From assembly GCA_036496585.1 (NCBI GenBank), contig DASXLB010000028.1, positions 62,001 through 126,000 of the forward strand: 64,000 nt of DNA, read 5' to 3'. The notes under the pieces were generated by a model. The model did not search any database and was not told the DNA's origin. It worked only from the letters and a program-made list of their open reading frames with translations. This DNA comes from Vicinamibacterales bacterium (lineage in GTDB: Bacteria > Acidobacteriota > Vicinamibacteria > Vicinamibacterales > 2-12-FULL-66-21). Shown here one piece after another: positions 61,906 to 64,000 of the stretch; positions within the stretch are counted from its first letter, which is position 1; each line of letters starts with the position of its first letter. A program made the position numbers and the translations under genes.

Positions 61906-63711
61906 ATGAACACCCGCCGACAGTTCTTGATCACCGCTCCGCTGGGCGTGCTGATCGCCGCGGAGGCGTGCACGCGGAGTGCGACTGACGCACCGCCGCC
62001 GGGCGCCGCCACGACGCCGGGTGCGCCGCCAACCTTCGCGACGGGCGCGGGTTCCGGACCGGAGGTGACCCCGGCGACGTTCGCGGAAGCCGAGAAGCTG
62101 CTGCAGGTGACGCTGACGCCGGCGGAACGGCGGCTCGCCGCCGACAGCTGGCGCGCGTCGATGGCGCCGTTGCTCGAGCGCCGGACCGGGCCGCGCGTCG
62201 TTCCGCTCGGTGCCACCGATGTGCCCGCCCTGCGATGGGATCCGCTGCTCGGCGACCCTGCGGCGCCCGGCGGCCGCGACCGCTTCGTGCGCTCGAGCGG
62301 AGCGGCGCCGGCGCCGCCGTCTGGTGACGACGCCGTGGCTTATGCGCCGGTGACGCAGCTGTCGCGCTGGATCGAGACTCGGCAGCTGACGTCGGCCCGC
62401 CTGACCGCGATCTATCTCGATCGCATCGCGCGCTTCGACCCGGCGCTGCACGCCGTGATCACGATGACCCGGGATCACGCGCTGGCGCGGGCGTCGCAGG
62501 CCGATGCCGAGATCGCCGCCGGCCACTATCGCGGTCCGCTGCACGGCATCCCCTACGGCGTGAAGGACCTGCTCGACACGAAGGGCATTCCGACCACCTA
62601 CGGCGCCGAACCCTTTCGCAACCGCATCCCTGCTGACGACGCCGTCGTGGTGCGCCGATTGAACGACGCCGGAGCGGTCCTCGTGGCCAAGCTGGCGCTC
62701 GGGGCGCTGGCGCTCAACGACATCTGGTTCGGCGGCCAGACGATGAACCCGTGGCTGGTCGAGGAAGGGGCGTCGGGATCGAGCGCCGGTCCTGGCGCGG
62801 CGGTGGCGGCGGCGTTCGTGGCATTCGCGATCGGGAGCGAGACCGAAGGCAGCATCGTCGCGCCGTCGATGCGATGCGGCGTCACCGGTTTCCGTCCGAC
62901 GTTCGGCCGGGTGGCGCGCACCGGCGCGATGACCCTGTGCTGGTCGCTCGACAAGCTCGGGCCGATGACGCGATCGGTCGAGGACACGATGCTCGTACTG
63001 CAGGCAATCGGCGGCCCCGATCCCGGTGATCCGTCGAGCGTGCCCAGCCGGCTCGACTTCGACGCGACGGCGCCGGTCGCGGGACTGAAGGTCGGGTATG
63101 TCCCGACCTGGATGCAGGAGGCGCCGGCCACCGACGTCGATCGGGCGGCGATGGAGACGCTGCGCACGCTCGGCCTGCGGCTCGAGGCGGTGACCCTGCC
63201 CGACTGGCCGTACGGCTCGCTGAATCCGATCCTCTTTGCCGAGGGAGCGGCGTCGTTCGAGGCGCTGGCGCTCGACGATCACCTGGCCGATCTGAAGGTG
63301 CAGGTCAAGGATGCGTGGCCGAACCTGTTCCGACAGGCGCGGTTCCTGTCGGCCGTCGACGTCGTGCAGGCGGATCGCCTCAGGCGCAAAGTGGCGCAGG
63401 AGATGTCCCGGATTTTCCGCCAGGTGGATCTGTTGCTGGTGCCGTCCCTGCGCGACGAGCAGTTGACGATCACGAACTTCACCGGCCATCCGTCGTTGAC
63501 GCTGCGGGCGGGCTTCGTGCAGGTCTCGGAAGCGCGTAGCGACTGGGCTCCCGATCCCGCGAACCCGCTGCCGAGATTCTCGCCGCCACGGCGCGTTCCG
63601 CACGGCGTGACGCTGATCGGGCGGCTCTTCGACGACGGCCTGCTCGGACAGGTCGGGATCGCGCTCGAACGCGCCTGGAATGTCGCGGCGGAGCGTCCCC
63701 CCCGTTTCTAG
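61906..63711 (+). CDS. Exported amidase-signature family amidase
   Basis: This is a 601-residue protein. The N-terminus (NTRRQFLITAPLGVLIAAEAC) is a Tat-like signal with a cysteine that could be a lipobox. A Pro/Ala linker leads to the amidase domain. The catalytic triad is visible as Lys in YGVKDLLDT, Ser in EEGASGSSAGPG, and the nucleophile Ser in GSETEGSIVAPS. The usual GGS reads TEGS here, a substitution next to the nucleophile. It should hydrolyse amides outside or at the membrane. Substrate unknown. Confidence 0.9.
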   Translation: MNTRRQFLITAPLGVLIAAEACTRSATDAPPPGAATTPGAPPTFATGAGSGPEVTPATFAEAEKLLQVTLTPAERRLAADSWRASMAPLLERRTGPRVVPLGATDVPALRWDPLLGDPAAPGGRDRFVRSSGAAPAPPSGDDAVAYAPVTQLSRWIETRQLTSARLTAIYLDRIARFDPALHAVITMTRDHALARASQADAEIAAGHYRGPLHGIPYGVKDLLDTKGIPTTYGAEPFRNRIPADDAVVVRRLNDAGAVLVAKLALGALALNDIWFGGQTMNPWLVEEGASGSSAGPGAAVAAAFVAFAIGSETEGSIVAPSMRCGVTGFRPTFGRVARTGAMTLCWSLDKLGPMTRSVEDTMLVLQAIGGPDPGDPSSVPSRLDFDATAPVAGLKVGYVPTWMQEAPATDVDRAAMETLRTLGLRLEAVTLPDWPYGSLNPILFAEGAASFEALALDDHLADLKVQVKDAWPNLFRQARFLSAVDVVQADRLRRKVAQEMSRIFRQVDLLLVPSLRDEQLTITNFTGHPSLTLRAGFVQVSEARSDWAPDPANPLPRFSPPRRVPHGVTLIGRLFDDGLLGQVGIALERAWNVAAERPPRF

Positions 63712-63723
63712 GATCCCGTCTCG

Positions 63724-63767
63724 CCCCTGTCACTCGTATTTTCACTGGCTGGCTGAACTGACAGGGG
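63724..63767. repeat. Inverted repeat after the amidase gene
   Basis: CCCCTGTCA (63724-63732) and TGACAGGGG (63759-63767) form a perfect 9-base inverted repeat around a 26-base spacer. It lies in the 112-base gap before the final partial gene. It could be a terminator without T's or an operator for the next gene. Confidence 0.45.
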
Positions 63768-63823
63768 TCATCCCCTGATCGGCCTTGCTATCGTCCATGG
63801 ACCGGTTTCAGGGAGATGGCGAC

Positions 63824-64000
63824 ATGAATAGGAAGGCGATATGGCAGGCGAGCGCGGTGGCACTCGTCGCTGGGACGCTGTCGGCGTCGATAGCCGCGCA
63901 GGACAAGCCGCAGGTGAAAATACCCGAAGCGGGTGTCCCGCAGATCATGACGATCGAGGGGCTGTTCGTACGCGCCGCGTACAACAACGAGGGTTACGTG
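63824..64000 (+). CDS. Secreted protein, unknown function (3' partial)
   Basis: The first 59 codons of a gene cut by the window end. It starts MNRKAIWQ, then a signal peptide (ASAVALVAGTLSASIAAQ) and a mature start DKPQVKIPEAGVPQIMTIEG followed by FVRAAYNNEGYV. GGGAGA lies 8 bases before the ATG. The MTIEGLFVRAAYNNEGYV segment reminds me of secreted acidobacterial proteins of unknown function, from memory only. Confidence 0.75.
   Translation, partial: MNRKAIWQASAVALVAGTLSASIAAQDKPQVKIPEAGVPQIMTIEGLFVRAAYNNEGYV

Overview
The window is 64 kb of high-GC bacterial chromosome. It most likely comes from an Acidobacteriota of the Vicinamibacteria type. The clues are PadR-linked MacB/FtsX-like permeases of the ADOP kind, many secreted metallopeptidases and amidohydrolases with Gly/Arg-rich linkers, and an RNA polymerase beta subunit with an extra cysteine-rich insert. 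The lineage is inferred from gene content; no 16S rRNA gene is present. I see no tRNA, rRNA, CRISPR array, insertion sequence or phage gene.

Layout. Bases 1-11,654 hold the conserved transcription/translation cluster nusG (5' end cut off)-rplK-rplA-rplJ-rplL-rpoB-rpoC, all on +, closed by a strong intrinsic terminator at 11,622-11,654. The spacers inside the cluster carry repeat-like hairpins. Bases 11,655-24,250 hold a PadR regulator with a two-site operator and its permease, then a nitrilase-type hydrolase, DUF1801, MpaB/DUF2236, an outer-membrane protein, a collapsed DinB gene, a DUF885 peptidase, and a tight operon of Asp-box propeller, MoaD/ThiS-like protein and ankyrin protein. Bases 24,365-39,580 are rich in secreted hydrolases (M28, M20, M24, two SGNH proteins, an esterase), with a second permease, an O-methyltransferase, and a divergent pair of DsrE-like Tat protein plus TsdA-like dihaem cytochrome c.

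Bases 39,696-45,400 are an amidohydrolase operon: a double-domain enzyme, a relative lacking the metal-binding histidines, and a D-aminoacylase-like enzyme. Bases 45,445-57,564 hold a third permease, an OB-fold lipoprotein, three DNA-repair-type proteins (YcaQ-like, MutM, an AlkZ-related protein), an AI-2E-type exporter, DinB, MmcQ, a methyltransferase, and a WG-repeat protein translationally coupled to a small SET-domain protein. Bases 57,571-64,000 hold an S53 peptidase, a LolA-like protein, an unrecognised secreted protein, an amidase, and the start of another secreted protein.

The main threads are the RNA polymerase operon with its beta-subunit zinc-ribbon insert, and a lifestyle of exporting enzymes that break down peptides, amides and esters. 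Many single genes show a TAnnnT hexamer 5-10 bases before the start codon and no Shine-Dalgarno site, which suggests widespread leaderless transcription. The most notable observations are the beta insert, the propeller/MoaD/ankyrin operon, the leaderless promoter pattern, the PadR operator and the WG/SET pair.
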